Positions 45,016 to 55,700 of a stretch of 64,000 nucleotides of DNA are shown here, piece by piece. The DNA lies in the NCBI GenBank assembly GCA_022773025.1, contig JALEZF010000022.1, positions 60,327 through 124,326 on the forward strand. The letters run 5' to 3'. The stretch comes from Clostridium sp. (GTDB lineage: Bacteria > Bacillota > Clostridia > Clostridiales > Clostridiaceae). Numbering within the stretch: the stretch's first letter is position 1; each line of letters starts with the position of its first letter. A model generated the notes under the pieces. It saw only the letters and a list, made by a program, of their open reading frames with translations. It was not told the DNA's origin and did no database searches. The position numbers were made by a program, and so were the translations under genes.

Positions 45016-46442
45016 TATTTATTGATGGTACAAGTAAATATGTGCAGATTGCAGATCATATAACAAAGCTCATAGAGGAAGGTATGCTCATTGAAGGGAC
45101 AAAACTCCCTTCCTCTAGGGAGCTTAGTTCTATTTTAGGGGTTGGAAGAAATACTATAGTTGAGGCTTATGGTATCTTAGAGGAAAAAGAATTTGTAGAA
45201 ACCTTAAAGGGGAAGGGAACCTTTGTCTTAGGGAACAAAGTAAAGATGAAGAGTGACTGGCATATAGATTGGAACACTAAGATAAACAGATATGCTGAAA
45301 TAGCAGAAGATCTTGATATAGTGAAAAGTGAAGACAAATGGAAACATGGCATGATATCTTTCAAGAGCATAGCGCCACCGGGAGAACTCTTCGATATGGA
45401 AGAGTTTAAAAGAGCTTTTTTGAATAGGATTTCCATAGAAGAACACAAAATTTTGAATTACGGTTATGCTATAGGATATAGACCACTTTTGCAGTATCTA
45501 AACAGCTACATGATAGAAAAGGGAGCTTGTTCTAAAAACAAAAGTATAATAGTAACTAATGGATTCACAGAAGGTCTTGATATGCTGTTATCAGCTTTTA
45601 CAAAACCGGGAGATTATATATTATGTGAAAATCCTACTCACAACACAGCGCTAAAGATAATGAAAACCCATGAATTAAACATAATAGGCGTTGATATGAT
45701 GGAAGATGGATTAGATATTGATGACCTTAAAAATAAGATAAAAAATAAAAATATAAAGTTCGCCTATCTAATTCCCTCATATCATAATCCCACTGGAGTT
45801 GTGATGTCTATAAGCAAGAGAAACAGAGCTTACAATATTTTGAGAGAAAACAACATTCCTATAATAGAAGACGGCTTCAATGAAGAGCTTATATATGAAA
45901 GTTCTCATGCCATACCACTTACAGCCATAGATGGAGAAAACAATGGAGTAATATACCTTGGAAGCTATTCTAAAATATTATTTCCAGGGCTTAGAGTTGG
46001 ATGGGTTTATGGTGATAAGAGGGCTATTGAAGTGTTAGAAAGTGTAAAGAGATGTCGCAATATCCATACATCATTTTTAGATCAAGGTATATTGTATGAA
46101 TTCATGAGAAGCGGGGCTTTTGAAAAATATATAAAAAAGGTAAGACGTGTATATAAGGAAAAATATGAATTCACTAAAGAGTGCATAGAAAAAAATATAA
46201 AAGAAGCAGAGGTCTGGGGTGAAGGTGGTCTTCATATGTTCCTTAAGATAAAAGAAGTAGATACGAGACAGCTTTTAAAGGTATGCTATGAAAAAGGAGT
46301 GATTTTCATGCCTGGAGATGTGTTTTATATAAATAGGGAAGAAAATAGCACTCTACGTTTAGGATTCACAAGGCTGTCTTATGCCGAGATAGAGAAAGGT
46401 ATAAAAATAATAAAAGATGCCTTAGAAACTATAAAAGAATAA
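45000..46442 (+). CDS. MocR-type (GntR/aminotransferase) regulator
   Basis: A 480-residue protein: residues 1-75 are a GntR winged helix ([20 protein letters not shown]), then a linker and a class I aminotransferase-like domain whose PLP lysine is in [17 protein letters not shown]. It binds PLP and an amino-containing effector rather than catalysing transamination. Its overlap with ddl points to regulation of ddl, as described for DdlR of Brevibacillus brevis. PdxR or GabR are other possibilities, but no pdx or gab genes lie nearby. Confidence 0.85.
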   Translation: MFKDLIFIDGTSKYVQIADHITKLIEEGMLIEGTKLPSSRELSSILGVGRNTIVEAYGILEEKEFVETLKGKGTFVLGNKVKMKSDWHIDWNTKINRYAEIAEDLDIVKSEDKWKHGMISFKSIAPPGELFDMEEFKRAFLNRISIEEHKILNYGYAIGYRPLLQYLNSYMIEKGACSKNKSIIVTNGFTEGLDMLLSAFTKPGDYILCENPTHNTALKIMKTHELNIIGVDMMEDGLDIDDLKNKIKNKNIKFAYLIPSYHNPTGVVMSISKRNRAYNILRENNIPIIEDGFNEELIYESSHAIPLTAIDGENNGVIYLGSYSKILFPGLRVGWVYGDKRAIEVLESVKRCRNIHTSFLDQGILYEFMRSGAFEKYIKKVRRVYKEKYEFTKECIEKNIKEAEVWGEGGLHMFLKIKEVDTRQLLKVCYEKGVIFMPGDVFYINREENSTLRLGFTRLSYAEIEKGIKIIKDALETIKE

Positions 46443-46497
46443 TGATACTGTGGTAAAATATAGTGAATATATTATTTCTGATGTAAAGGAGAACATT

Positions 46498-48264
46498 ATG
46501 GAACTAAATTGCATAAAGAATTCAGTTCAAGAAGTTGCAGAAGCTATTGCTGCTGTTCTGCATGTGGATGTAACCATAATTGATCATAATTTCAAAAGGA
46601 TAGCCTCCACTGGAAATTACAAAACCAAAATAGGAGATAAACTTCCTTCAAAATGCCTTTACGAATATGTTATGAATGAAAAAATACCTCACTATGTAGA
46701 GAGAAATGCCAAGTCTCATGGAAAGAAATCTGTATGTGATAACTGTGAGGCTAGCAGTACCTGCAAGGAAATGGCAACAATAGGTTATCCAATAATGAAT
46801 GGAGAGCAGGTTGTAGGAATAATAGGTATAAATATCTTTGATGAAGATAAAGGCAACAATATATCAGAGGATTTTCAATCTATGATAAAATTCCTGGAAA
46901 GGTTAAGCTCACTTTTAGTTGGGAACATACACTATCTTGAAACTATAGATAAGCTTCAAATCCACAAAAAAGAAACAAATCATATAATGAATGGACTAAG
47001 CAATGGTGTAGTATGCGTGGATGATAAAGGAAATATAAAGTATGTAAATGAAAAAGGGAAAAAGCTTTTAGATATAAAAGATGAAAGCGAAGATATAGAT
47101 ATAAAAGACGTATTAAAAGAGATAAACCTAGAGTTTCTAGCAGAAAATGTTGGAGCTTCAGCTTTAGAAGTCAATGGCTCAAATAATAAACGTCTTATGA
47201 TAAAGGTAAAGCCTATCACCCTTCAAGGAAAGACAGTGAGCTATATCATACAGCTTACAAAGAAAAGTGAAGAGGTAAGAGCTGCTTACAAACTTTTTGT
47301 GAATGCTAAAGAGGTGCGGTTCAATGATATAATCGGTGAAAGTAGAGCTATAAATTCTGTAAAGACTTTAGCAAACAGCATAGCAAAAACAAATGCCACC
47401 GTCCTTATTCAAGGAGAAAGTGGTACTGGAAAAGAGCTTTTTGCAAGAGCCATACACTTTGAGAGCCCAAGATGCAATGCTCCTTTTATAGCGGTAAACT
47501 GTGCATCAATACCGGACAATCTTCTAGAAAGTGAATTCTTTGGATATGAAGGGGGAACGTTCACTGGAGCCAGAAAAGAGGGACACACAGGGAAATTTGA
47601 ACTTGCCAATGGAGGAACGATATTCTTAGACGAGATAGGGGATCTTCCGTTACATCTTCAGCCTAAAATTTTAAGAGTGCTTCAAGAACAGAGTTTTACT
47701 AAGATTGGTGGAAAAGAGGAGATCAATGTGGATGTGAGAATAATTGCAGCCACAAACAAAAATCTTCAAACCATGGTTAGCGAAGGACAGTTCAGAGAAG
47801 ATTTATATTATCGTTTGAATGTAATTCCTCTATATCTTCCATCATTAATTGATAGAGAAGAAGACACTCTTCTTTTGAGCACTTATCTTTTGAATAAATA
47901 CTGTAAAAAGTATAATGTAGAGGAAAAAAAGTTTTCAGAAGAAGTAAAGGGTGTTTTCAGAGCTTATAGATGGCCAGGTAATATAAGGGAGCTAGAAAAT
48001 GTAATAGAGTATTTAGTTAATGTTTCGAAAGATGATGTAATAACTGAGGAATGTCTTCCTGCAGCTCTAAAAAATATAGATAAAGCTGAAAAGAAATGTG
48101 GGATAAGTCTAAAGGATAGAGTCAATGAATATGAAAAAAATCTCTTAAAATCTATGCTGGATAATTACGGAGACAGTGCAGATGGAAAGAGCAAGATATG
48201 CAAGGAACTTTCTATAGATTTATCAACTCTTTATAGAAAACTTAATAAACATGATTTGCAATAA
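46498..48264 (+). CDS. cdsR: Sigma-54-dependent activator (CdsR-like)
   Basis: A 588-residue enhancer-binding protein. Residues 1-150 form a sensory domain with three cysteines (C80-x2-C83-x5-C89) that could bind an iron-sulfur cluster or thiols; a PAS domain follows (about 165-265), then the AAA+ domain with Walker A GESGTGKE from G306 and GTFTGA at 353-358 (a variant of the usual GAFTGA sigma-54 contact), and a Fis-type HTH at the end. ATG 46498 follows AAAGGAGAA. Its position beside cysteine desulfidase matches CdsR of Clostridioides difficile. Confidence 0.85.
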   Translation: MELNCIKNSVQEVAEAIAAVLHVDVTIIDHNFKRIASTGNYKTKIGDKLPSKCLYEYVMNEKIPHYVERNAKSHGKKSVCDNCEASSTCKEMATIGYPIMNGEQVVGIIGINIFDEDKGNNISEDFQSMIKFLERLSSLLVGNIHYLETIDKLQIHKKETNHIMNGLSNGVVCVDDKGNIKYVNEKGKKLLDIKDESEDIDIKDVLKEINLEFLAENVGASALEVNGSNNKRLMIKVKPITLQGKTVSYIIQLTKKSEEVRAAYKLFVNAKEVRFNDIIGESRAINSVKTLANSIAKTNATVLIQGESGTGKELFARAIHFESPRCNAPFIAVNCASIPDNLLESEFFGYEGGTFTGARKEGHTGKFELANGGTIFLDEIGDLPLHLQPKILRVLQEQSFTKIGGKEEINVDVRIIAATNKNLQTMVSEGQFREDLYYRLNVIPLYLPSLIDREEDTLLLSTYLLNKYCKKYNVEEKKFSEEVKGVFRAYRWPGNIRELENVIEYLVNVSKDDVITEECLPAALKNIDKAEKKCGISLKDRVNEYEKNLLKSMLDNYGDSADGKSKICKELSIDLSTLYRKLNKHDLQ

Positions 48265-48290
48265 TGCGAAAAATTTGCAACAATGCAAAA
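48256..48290 (+). promoter_or_regulatory. Two copies of an upstream activating repeat
   Basis: TTGCAATAATGCGAAAA (48256-48272) and TTGCAACAATGCAAAA (48275-48290) are near-identical direct repeats that begin inside the stop region of the activator gene. A third copy lies at 48429. They are the likely binding sites of the sigma-54 activator. Confidence 0.65.
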
Positions 48291-48307
48291 AACTAAAATT
48301 CAGTATA

Positions 48308-48358
48308 AAAACCTTTGTTTATATAGGGAAATAGCCCTAAAAACAAAGGTTTTCTTTT
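48308..48358 (+). terminator. Terminator after the sigma-54 activator gene
   Basis: AAAACCTTTGTTT pairs with AAACAAAGGTTTT, with an inner TAGGG/CCCTA stem, followed by CTTTTTATT. It lies between the repeat pair at 48256 and the third repeat. Confidence 0.8.
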
Positions 48359-48428
48359 TATTCAGAAAATAGTGACTTCCTATTAAAAGGATAAAAATGA
48401 AAAGAATAAAGTTTGTGTAAAGGTTTTT

Positions 48429-48446
48429 TTGCAATAATGCAAAAAC
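48429..48446 (+). promoter_or_regulatory. Third upstream activating repeat
   Basis: TTGCAATAATGCAAAAAC, matching the two copies at 48256-48290. It lies about 40 bases upstream of the -24 element of the cysteine desulfidase promoter. Confidence 0.65.
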
Positions 48447-48483
48447 TAGTTTGACAGAACATCGTAGAATTAGGATATTCACT

Positions 48484-48500
48484 TTGGCACGAAAGTTGCT
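48484..48500 (+). promoter_or_regulatory. Sigma-54 promoter
   Basis: TTGGCACGAAAGTTGCT contains GG and GC exactly ten bases apart in the TGGCAC-N5-TTGC consensus of -24/-12 promoters. It precedes the cysteine desulfidase gene, with transcription expected to start near 48511. Confidence 0.9.
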
Positions 48501-48549
48501 TTATTAATTTATATAAGATAACAAAGTTTAAATTAAGGGGCGATTAAAT

Positions 48550-49845
48550 ATGAATAAGATGCATAATGAAGAAATGATAGATAGACTTTTAGAAGTTGTA
48601 CAAGGTGAAACAAAACCTGCTATAGGATGTACTGAGCCTGTTGCTGTAGCTTTAGCTGCTGCCACTGCAAGAAAGTATCTAAAAGAAGATTTTAAAGAAG
48701 TTAATGTTAAGGTAAGTAAAAATATATTTAAAAATGGAAAGAGTGTCACAATACCAAACACTCATGAATGTGGAATCGGTATATCAGCAGCTATAGGAGT
48801 ATTATGCGGAGACAGCGATTCAGGACTATTAGTTTTCAAAAATGTCAATGATGATTATGTAAAAGAAGCAAAAGAAATCATGGCAAAGGATATGGTAAAG
48901 GTATCTCACTTAAGCGAAGGAGATTCAGTTTATGTAGAGGTTAATTTAGTTGGAGAAAATAACAGCAGCACTGCAATAATAAGAGGTGGACACACTAATC
49001 TTGAAAAGGTAATGGTAAATGATGAGGTAGTATTCCAAAAGGAAGCGGTAGATGATAAGAAAATAGATTCTTCATTTATAAAAGAACTTACAGTGTCTGA
49101 AATGAAAGAGGCTGCAGAAAATATAGAAATAGAAAAATTAGAGTTTATAAAAGACGGAATAAGCATGAACAAAAAGGCAGCAGAAGAAGGACTAAAGAAG
49201 AGCGAAGGTCTTAAATGGGGAGTTTCTCTATTAAACCTACAAAATGAAGGCGTTATAGCAAAGGATTCTGCTAATACTGCAAGAATACTTACAGCAGCTG
49301 GAGCTGACCTTAGAATGAGCGGTGGAAACTATCCTATAATGACTAGTGGAGGAAGCGGAAACCAAGGTTTAGGAGTAATACTTCCAATAGTAGTAGTTGC
49401 AGAAGAGAAAAATGTTCCTGAAGAAAAAGTTTTAAGAGCGATATTCTTTGCACACCTTATAAACTTATATGTAAAGAAGCATACAGGAAAGCTTTCTGCG
49501 ATGTGTGGATGTGCTATAGCAGCAGGTATAGCTTCATCAGTAGGAATAACCTGGATGCTTGGAGGAAATGAAGAGCAGATAGAAGGAACAGTACAAAATA
49601 TGCTTGCTAATCTTACTGGAATGGTTTGTGACGGAGCAAAGGAAAGTTGTGCTATAAAGCTTTCAACTTCTTCAGCAGAAGCAGTTCTAAGTGCTTACCT
49701 TTCATTGCATGATACAGTAGTTCCTGTTAAGACTGGAATTATAGGAAACAATGTTGAAAAGACTATAGAAAACTTAGAAGTTCTATGCAACAATGGATTT
49801 ACTCAAGTAGATGACGCAATGATAGCTATATCATGTAATCAATAA
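48550..49845 (+). CDS. cdsB: L-cysteine desulfidase
   Basis: A 431-residue enzyme of the UPF0597/CyuA/CdsB family that breaks L-cysteine to pyruvate, ammonia and sulfide using a 4Fe-4S cluster. GCTEP contains C27, and SAMCGCAIAAG and CDGAKESCAIK supply the other cysteines expected to hold the cluster. Its promoter is sigma-54 type and its neighbour is the likely activator, so it should be induced by cysteine. AAGGGG precedes the ATG. The fucosidase gene follows 22 bases on. Confidence 0.9.
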   Translation: MNKMHNEEMIDRLLEVVQGETKPAIGCTEPVAVALAAATARKYLKEDFKEVNVKVSKNIFKNGKSVTIPNTHECGIGISAAIGVLCGDSDSGLLVFKNVNDDYVKEAKEIMAKDMVKVSHLSEGDSVYVEVNLVGENNSSTAIIRGGHTNLEKVMVNDEVVFQKEAVDDKKIDSSFIKELTVSEMKEAAENIEIEKLEFIKDGISMNKKAAEEGLKKSEGLKWGVSLLNLQNEGVIAKDSANTARILTAAGADLRMSGGNYPIMTSGGSGNQGLGVILPIVVVAEEKNVPEEKVLRAIFFAHLINLYVKKHTGKLSAMCGCAIAAGIASSVGITWMLGGNEEQIEGTVQNMLANLTGMVCDGAKESCAIKLSTSSAEAVLSAYLSLHDTVVPVKTGIIGNNVEKTIENLEVLCNNGFTQVDDAMIAISCNQ

Positions 49846-49867
49846 TTACTGATTGGGGGATTCTAAT

Positions 49868-51166
49868 ATGTCTAACTATGAAAAGATGATGGAAAGAACT
49901 AAATGGTTTAGAGAAGATAGATTCGGAGTGTTTATACACTGGGGTCTATATACTATACCAGCAAGAGGCGAATGGATAAGGTGCTCAGAGAAAATGAGCA
50001 TAGAACAATACGAAGAATATTTCAATGAATTCAATCCAACAAAATATGATCCTAAAAAGTGGGCTAGGATTGCAAAGGAAGCAGGAATGAAGTATGCTGT
50101 CATGACTGCAAAGCACCACGATGGATTCTGTCTATTTGATAGTAAGTACACAGATTATAAGAGTACAAATACAAAGGCTAAAAGGGATCTTATAAGAGAG
50201 TATGTAGATGCTTTTAGAGCAGAGGGAATAAAGGTTGGAATATACTATTCACTTATAGACTGGCATCATGAGGATTATCCACATTATGGAGATATGTATC
50301 ATCCAATGAGAGATAATGAAGAATACAAAGATATGAAACACGATTTTAAAAATTACCTTAAATATATGCACAATCAAATAGAAGAATTAGTTACAAACTA
50401 CGGAAAGATAGATCTTATGTGGTTTGACTTTTCTTATGGAGACATGGTAGGAGAAAAGTGGGAAGCTACGAGAATAGTGGAGCTTGTTAGAAAACATCAA
50501 CCTGGTATATTGATAGATAATAGAATGGGTAGTGCAGGAAATAACATGATGGCTGGCGGCATAAGAGATGAAGAACCATCAATATATGCTGGAGATTTTG
50601 CATCACCGGAAAAAATAATTCCAATAGAGCCTATCAAAAATAAGGCTGGAAATAAGATTCCTTGGGAAGCCTGTGTTACAATGAATGATAACTGGGGATA
50701 TTCTTCAAAAGACAAGAATTTCAAATCACCAGAAACGCTAGTCAAGACATTGGTTAACTGTGTAAGTAAGGATGGAAACCTTCTTTTGAACATAGGACCA
50801 AACAGCAAGGGAGAAATACCTGAAGAAAGCGTAGAGATACTAAAAAATATAGGAAAGTGGATGAGCGACAATAGTGACAGCATATACGGGTGCAGCTCAA
50901 GTTGCTATGAAAAACCACAATGGGGAAGATATACTCAAAAAGGAAACAAATTATATGCTCATATATTAGAAGAACCGATAGGACCTGTTTATTTTGAAGG
51001 AATGAAAGATTCCATAGCAAAAGCTAGACTACTAAAAGATGGTTCAGAGCTTAAGGTAGAAACTCCATGGAATGCTGAAGAATATCAAGATCATGGCTTC
51101 ATAACACTTCCAAGCTATGCTTTTAGAACTAGCTATCCTGTAGTGGTTGAGCTAACTATGAAATAA
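49868..51166 (+). CDS. Alpha-L-fucosidase (GH29)
   Basis: A 432-residue glycoside hydrolase of family 29: FGVFIHWGLYTIPARGEW, TAKHHDGFCLFDSKYTDY and LMWFDFSYGD, in which D187 is the predicted nucleophile. There is no signal peptide, so it probably acts on imported fucosylated sugars in the cytoplasm. It lies in the presumed sigma-54 transcript with cysteine desulfidase, an unusual partner; a read-through or independent promoter in the 22-base gap is not visible. ATG 49868 follows GGGGGA. Confidence 0.9.
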   Translation: MSNYEKMMERTKWFREDRFGVFIHWGLYTIPARGEWIRCSEKMSIEQYEEYFNEFNPTKYDPKKWARIAKEAGMKYAVMTAKHHDGFCLFDSKYTDYKSTNTKAKRDLIREYVDAFRAEGIKVGIYYSLIDWHHEDYPHYGDMYHPMRDNEEYKDMKHDFKNYLKYMHNQIEELVTNYGKIDLMWFDFSYGDMVGEKWEATRIVELVRKHQPGILIDNRMGSAGNNMMAGGIRDEEPSIYAGDFASPEKIIPIEPIKNKAGNKIPWEACVTMNDNWGYSSKDKNFKSPETLVKTLVNCVSKDGNLLLNIGPNSKGEIPEESVEILKNIGKWMSDNSDSIYGCSSSCYEKPQWGRYTQKGNKLYAHILEEPIGPVYFEGMKDSIAKARLLKDGSELKVETPWNAEEYQDHGFITLPSYAFRTSYPVVVELTMK

Positions 51167-51225
51167 ATTCTTAGATTCAAGTGGAGTTTTAACTCAATGA
51201 TATAAAATAGGAGAGATGAATATCT

Positions 51226-52269
51226 GTGGATAGGACCATAATGCATATCGATATGGATGCTTTCTTTGCCTCAGTAGAGGTGATGGATAATCCAAAACTC
51301 AAAGGAAAGCCAATAATAGTAGGAGGAACAAGTGAGAGAGGGGTAGTGGCTACCTGCTCTTATGAAGCAAGAAAATATGGAGTCAGAAGTGCCATGCCTG
51401 CATTTAAAGCGAGAGAATTATGCCCTAACGGTATATTTCTACCCACTAGACATCATAGATACTCAGAGGTTTCAAGATATATATTTAGGGTTTACAATGA
51501 AGTTACACCTTATGTAGAACCCCTTAGCATAGATGAAGCTTACCTTGATATAAGCCATCTAAAGAAAAATCCAATTGATATAGCAAATTACATAAAGGAG
51601 AAAATCTACAGAACTACATCTCTGACTTTATCTGTAGGCATATCCTACAATAAGTTTTTAGCAAAATTAGCTTCAGACTGGAATAAGCCCAATGGATTAA
51701 AGATAATAACAGAAGATATGGTTCCAGAGATATTGTTTCCTCTGCCTGTATCGAAAGTTTACGGTTTAGGAAAAAAGTCAGTAAGCAGACTTAATAATAT
51801 TGGAATATTTACTGTAGAAGAACTATATAACCTTTCTTATGATATGTTTTTAGAGCTATTTGGAAAATCAGGAGCTGATATATATTATAGAATAAGAGGT
51901 GTGGATGATAGACAGGTGGAGACTATACGGGAAAGGAAATCCGTAGGACGAGAAACCACCTTAAAGAGCGATACCTCTGACAAAGAAGAACTAAAAAAGT
52001 ATATACTATGGTTTTCAGAAGAAATAGAGAGAACTTTAAATATAAAAAACCTCTCAGGAAAGACTGTAACATTAAAGATAAAGACCTGCTCCTTTGAAAA
52101 TCATACTAGAAGCAAAACTTTACACAAGTATATATGTGATAAAGAAGACATATATAGAGAAGCGGAAGAAATACTAGAAGGTTTAAAGCTTCAAGAAAAT
52201 ATAAGATTAATAGGACTATCTGTGAGCTCTTTAAAAGAAAAAACTTTAGAGCAGATGAGCTTCTTTTAG
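51226..52269 (+). CDS. dinB: DNA polymerase IV
   Basis: A 347-residue Y-family translesion polymerase. DMDAFFASVE and SIDEAYLD hold the catalytic acidic residues, and VYGLGKKSVSRLNNIGI is the HhH motif of the thumb. The little-finger domain ends at about residue 340; no clear beta-clamp motif beyond EQMSFF, which resembles a clamp-binding tail. It starts with GTG after AGGAGAG. Followed by a terminator. Confidence 0.94.
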   Translation: MDRTIMHIDMDAFFASVEVMDNPKLKGKPIIVGGTSERGVVATCSYEARKYGVRSAMPAFKARELCPNGIFLPTRHHRYSEVSRYIFRVYNEVTPYVEPLSIDEAYLDISHLKKNPIDIANYIKEKIYRTTSLTLSVGISYNKFLAKLASDWNKPNGLKIITEDMVPEILFPLPVSKVYGLGKKSVSRLNNIGIFTVEELYNLSYDMFLELFGKSGADIYYRIRGVDDRQVETIRERKSVGRETTLKSDTSDKEELKKYILWFSEEIERTLNIKNLSGKTVTLKIKTCSFENHTRSKTLHKYICDKEDIYREAEEILEGLKLQENIRLIGLSVSSLKEKTLEQMSFF

Positions 52270-52278
52270 AAATGTATT

Positions 52279-52337
52279 AAAAAAAGGAAACTAGCTTGGG
52301 GTCGGTTCACCTCATAAAAGGCAGGTTTCCTTTTTTC
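52279..52337 (+). terminator. Terminator after dinB
   Basis: AAAAAAGGAAAC pairs with GTTTCCTTTTTT around a long loop that has its own GGGGT...CCTC pairing. Confidence 0.8.
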
Positions 52338-52594
52338 TTTTGCGCATATTCTCTTTAAAGAATTTAAGGAATCAGCAATGAAATAAAAGTTTTAAATTAG
52401 ATTTTCTATAGAGAATATTGACAAAAAAATAACGACATTCTCCTATGGAAATGTTTTAATAGAAGGTTATAGACCACAAGGTATAGTTGTCGAATAAATT
52501 AGCAATATAAATATAATACGACAAACATGGCAAAATAATGCATAATAAACAATAAAAAATATGTATAACAGTGAAATTTATAAGGAAAAGTTAA

Positions 52595-52622
52595 TTGATA
52601 TAAAATAAAAAACTGATATAAT
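52595..52622 (+). promoter_or_regulatory. Promoter of the M14 peptidase operon
   Basis: TTGATA (52595-52600), 16-base spacer, TATAAT (52617-52622) preceded by TGA. Transcription should start near 52629, giving a leader of about 90 bases. The spacer from 52338 to 52594 is AT-rich with a TTGTCG...CGACAA inverted repeat about 28 bases apart (near 52486-52526), otherwise featureless. Confidence 0.65.
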
Positions 52623-52721
52623 TAAAATATGAGAAAATATAAAAAATAATAAGTGAAAAAAATATCAAATTTACACTCAGTAAACTGAAGTTTTATTGTT
52701 TTAAAGGGGAGGAGTGTCTAA

Positions 52722-55700
52722 ATGGAAAGCTTAGAAAAGCTATTTACAAGTTACGGTATTCTAAATATGACAAATGATTCTAATGAGGCAGATGGAATTA
52801 AGGGGAAAATAATAATTGCTTCAAATTCTTCTAAGGGAGAGAAGCTCTTAGCTGTTAACTTATCAGGAAGAATAGGATACCAATGTACAGCCATAGATTT
52901 GCCATTGCTAGAAATATCAGAATCATCAAAAATAGATGGAAATGATAACATAGAAATAAAACAGGCAGAATTTATAGAAGCTGGACATGGAATAATAGAG
53001 TTAAGACATGGAAATGTAGTACTTTCTGCAAGAGATGAAGAGGGATTTGCAGGTATTAGTGAATATATATGTGGAAGATTTCCATACATATGGTCTGTTG
53101 AAAAAGATTCTGCAACTTTGCATGATATAAAAGAATTGTTCGGTGATTGTGAGATATCACTGGAGAGGATAATCTTAAATCATAAAAAGCAAGGTTTAGA
53201 AAAAATCACAATAAGAGTTTCTGAAGATGATCTTCATAAAGTGAAAGAGGCATTGAAAGAGAAAAATATACAAGCCATCAAAGGACTTGAAGTTATAGAA
53301 GTAGTATCAGCATCTAACAGTTTCCAAGTTCCAGTAGGAGTTGTATTAGAAAAGTTAGATATGAAGATGCAATGTAATAGTTCTAAAGAAGAGGAATCAG
53401 TTGATTTATGTCATTTAACTTCCTTGGAAACAGGTCTTTTAAGGGATACAGACAATGATTTTCTTCCAGACGAATTAAACTTTTGTGTAACTATAAAAGA
53501 AAATGGATTAGACGAAGAAATTATAGCAGCAAGTAATATAGCAGCAGCATTAAGCATTAACAGCTTAGGATATTCTTATCCATTAGCATATGTAGAAAAT
53601 ACTTTTGAAAAGCCAAATGACACAATAGAAATTGCTGTTGGAAATCACAAATTAGGATGCAGTACAATTCAATACAAGGGTAATGAAAAAAAGCTATTAG
53701 TTTCAGGAGAAGCTCATGACATAGAGGCGTTATCTCAGTACTTTGCAAGAAACTATGAGTATTTGATAAAAGAGGATGAAATCACATTAAAGGACTTCAA
53801 AGATGATTTGTACAAGACTTTGTTTGGAAAGAATCTTTTAGGACAAATAGGAAGACTTGAATACATATCATCAAAAGAAAAATCTATAGATACTATGAAC
53901 TCCTATCTTGACATTAAAAATCAGGAAGAGAATATATCAGTATCTAGATACATGAAGAAAAAGTCTAATATAAAAGATTTTGAGATAAATAACTACAGAG
54001 AAAAGATAAATGTTTTTGAAAAAGAATACAACTTCAAATGGGAAGTAGATGAAGCAAAAGAAATACTTGAATCTTCTCTATATAAAGAGTTAAAGCCTGA
54101 AGATAAGGTAGAGATTAAGATATTAGTAAGCGAAGAACCTGAAGTAAGAGATGCATTAAAGAAGGACATTGAGGAAAAAATAGCTAAAACAGGAGCTATA
54201 ATCGAGAAATGTAGCGTATTATCTTCTTACAAACAAGGATTAAGCTGGATTATGGAAGAAGTCATTCCATCTCTTAAAGATAGAAGATGCCTAGACAATA
54301 TAGAAGCTATAGATATAAAGTTTAAGCCATTCTTACCAGAAGGACAGGACACATGGTCTGATGAAGACGGGGCTATTCCAAATATAAATGCATCTAGAGA
54401 GGATAATCCAGATAAGTGGTTTGATCTGCCAATAAGAAGAGTGCAGGAATTGTTCCCTGTAGATGATTTGATTTCTCAGGAAATTAATTTAGAAAGAGAT
54501 AAGATAAACTTTAGCATTCTTGAAGGTGGAGATAATGACTATGAAATCATAGTTTGGGATAAAGATGGAAAGAATATTTATAATGATGGATTTAATGGAA
54601 TATACTCCGAAAGACCCTATCTTGATGAGTACAAAGGAATAGGAAAGGTGCATCCCAATGCGGCACTTGTAGAAGCTAAGATAAATGGCAAGGTTATAGT
54701 ATCTGAGGTTATAAAAACTGACGTAGAAAAGGTATGGGATGTATACCAAAGTGAAATTCTTAGTGCATGTAAGGATTATATACTTGAAAAGACAGACAAT
54801 AACCCAACAGCTGATAAACAACCATTCTTTGATCAGCTTAGAATAGATGTATTAACTAGTGAACCTGACTACAAGCTGGATGTTAGAAAGGATATAATAT
54901 CTGTTTTAAGTGCTCTTCATGAGGATATTTATTTTGCTGGATTAGATTTCTTTAAGACATTAGGTCTTAAAACTGTAAATCAAGGTTTAGATGAGCCGGG
55001 ACTTATCCTTCCAGTGCTTAATAAGAGAAATGGTAAAGGTACTTATATGAAAGCAACCTTAAAGGTAGAGCAATATAAAAAGCCTTTTGTAATAATAGAT
55101 GGAAAAGAGCAAGATCTCCTAGGAGATTATGAGTTTGATATAAATATAAACAAATTCACAGTGAAAAATGGGCACATGGATAAATTATATGTGAATATCA
55201 AATCAGAAGATAAGGAAGTATATGAAGTATTAAAGAGCATAAAGGCTGTGGCTGAAGACATAGGGCTTCCAGAGGAATATAGCTTCAATACTTTAGTTTT
55301 TATATACTCAGTAGATGGAGTAGAAAAAAACATAGAAATCTCAAATATAAATCAATACAAAAAGAGCAATGAAATTCTTTCAATAAAAGATATAGAGATG
55401 CCTCAGACAGAAGTCATAGGATATGATGATTATATAGGAATAATTGAAAAGCTCAAAAAGGTTCCAGAGATAAAGGTCTGGAAGGCTTCGAAGTCTTATC
55501 AAGGAAGGGATATATATGCTATAGAAATCATAAAGCAATATAAATCTTCTCTTGTATCAAGAACTAAGGTTATAAATAATAGGCCTGTTTTTCAATTAAA
55601 CAATAGACATCATGCTAACGAAGTGTCTAGTACAAATTCATCCTTCTTGCTTCTTCAAAAGATGCTATTAGAAGAGGACTACAAGAAATACAGAGATAAG

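Noticed and set aside
52526-52545. Possible sigma-54 promoter (TGGCAAAATAATGCA) before the M14 gene
   Set aside because: The GG and GC are nine bases apart, one short of the strict ten; a good extended -10 promoter lies downstream.
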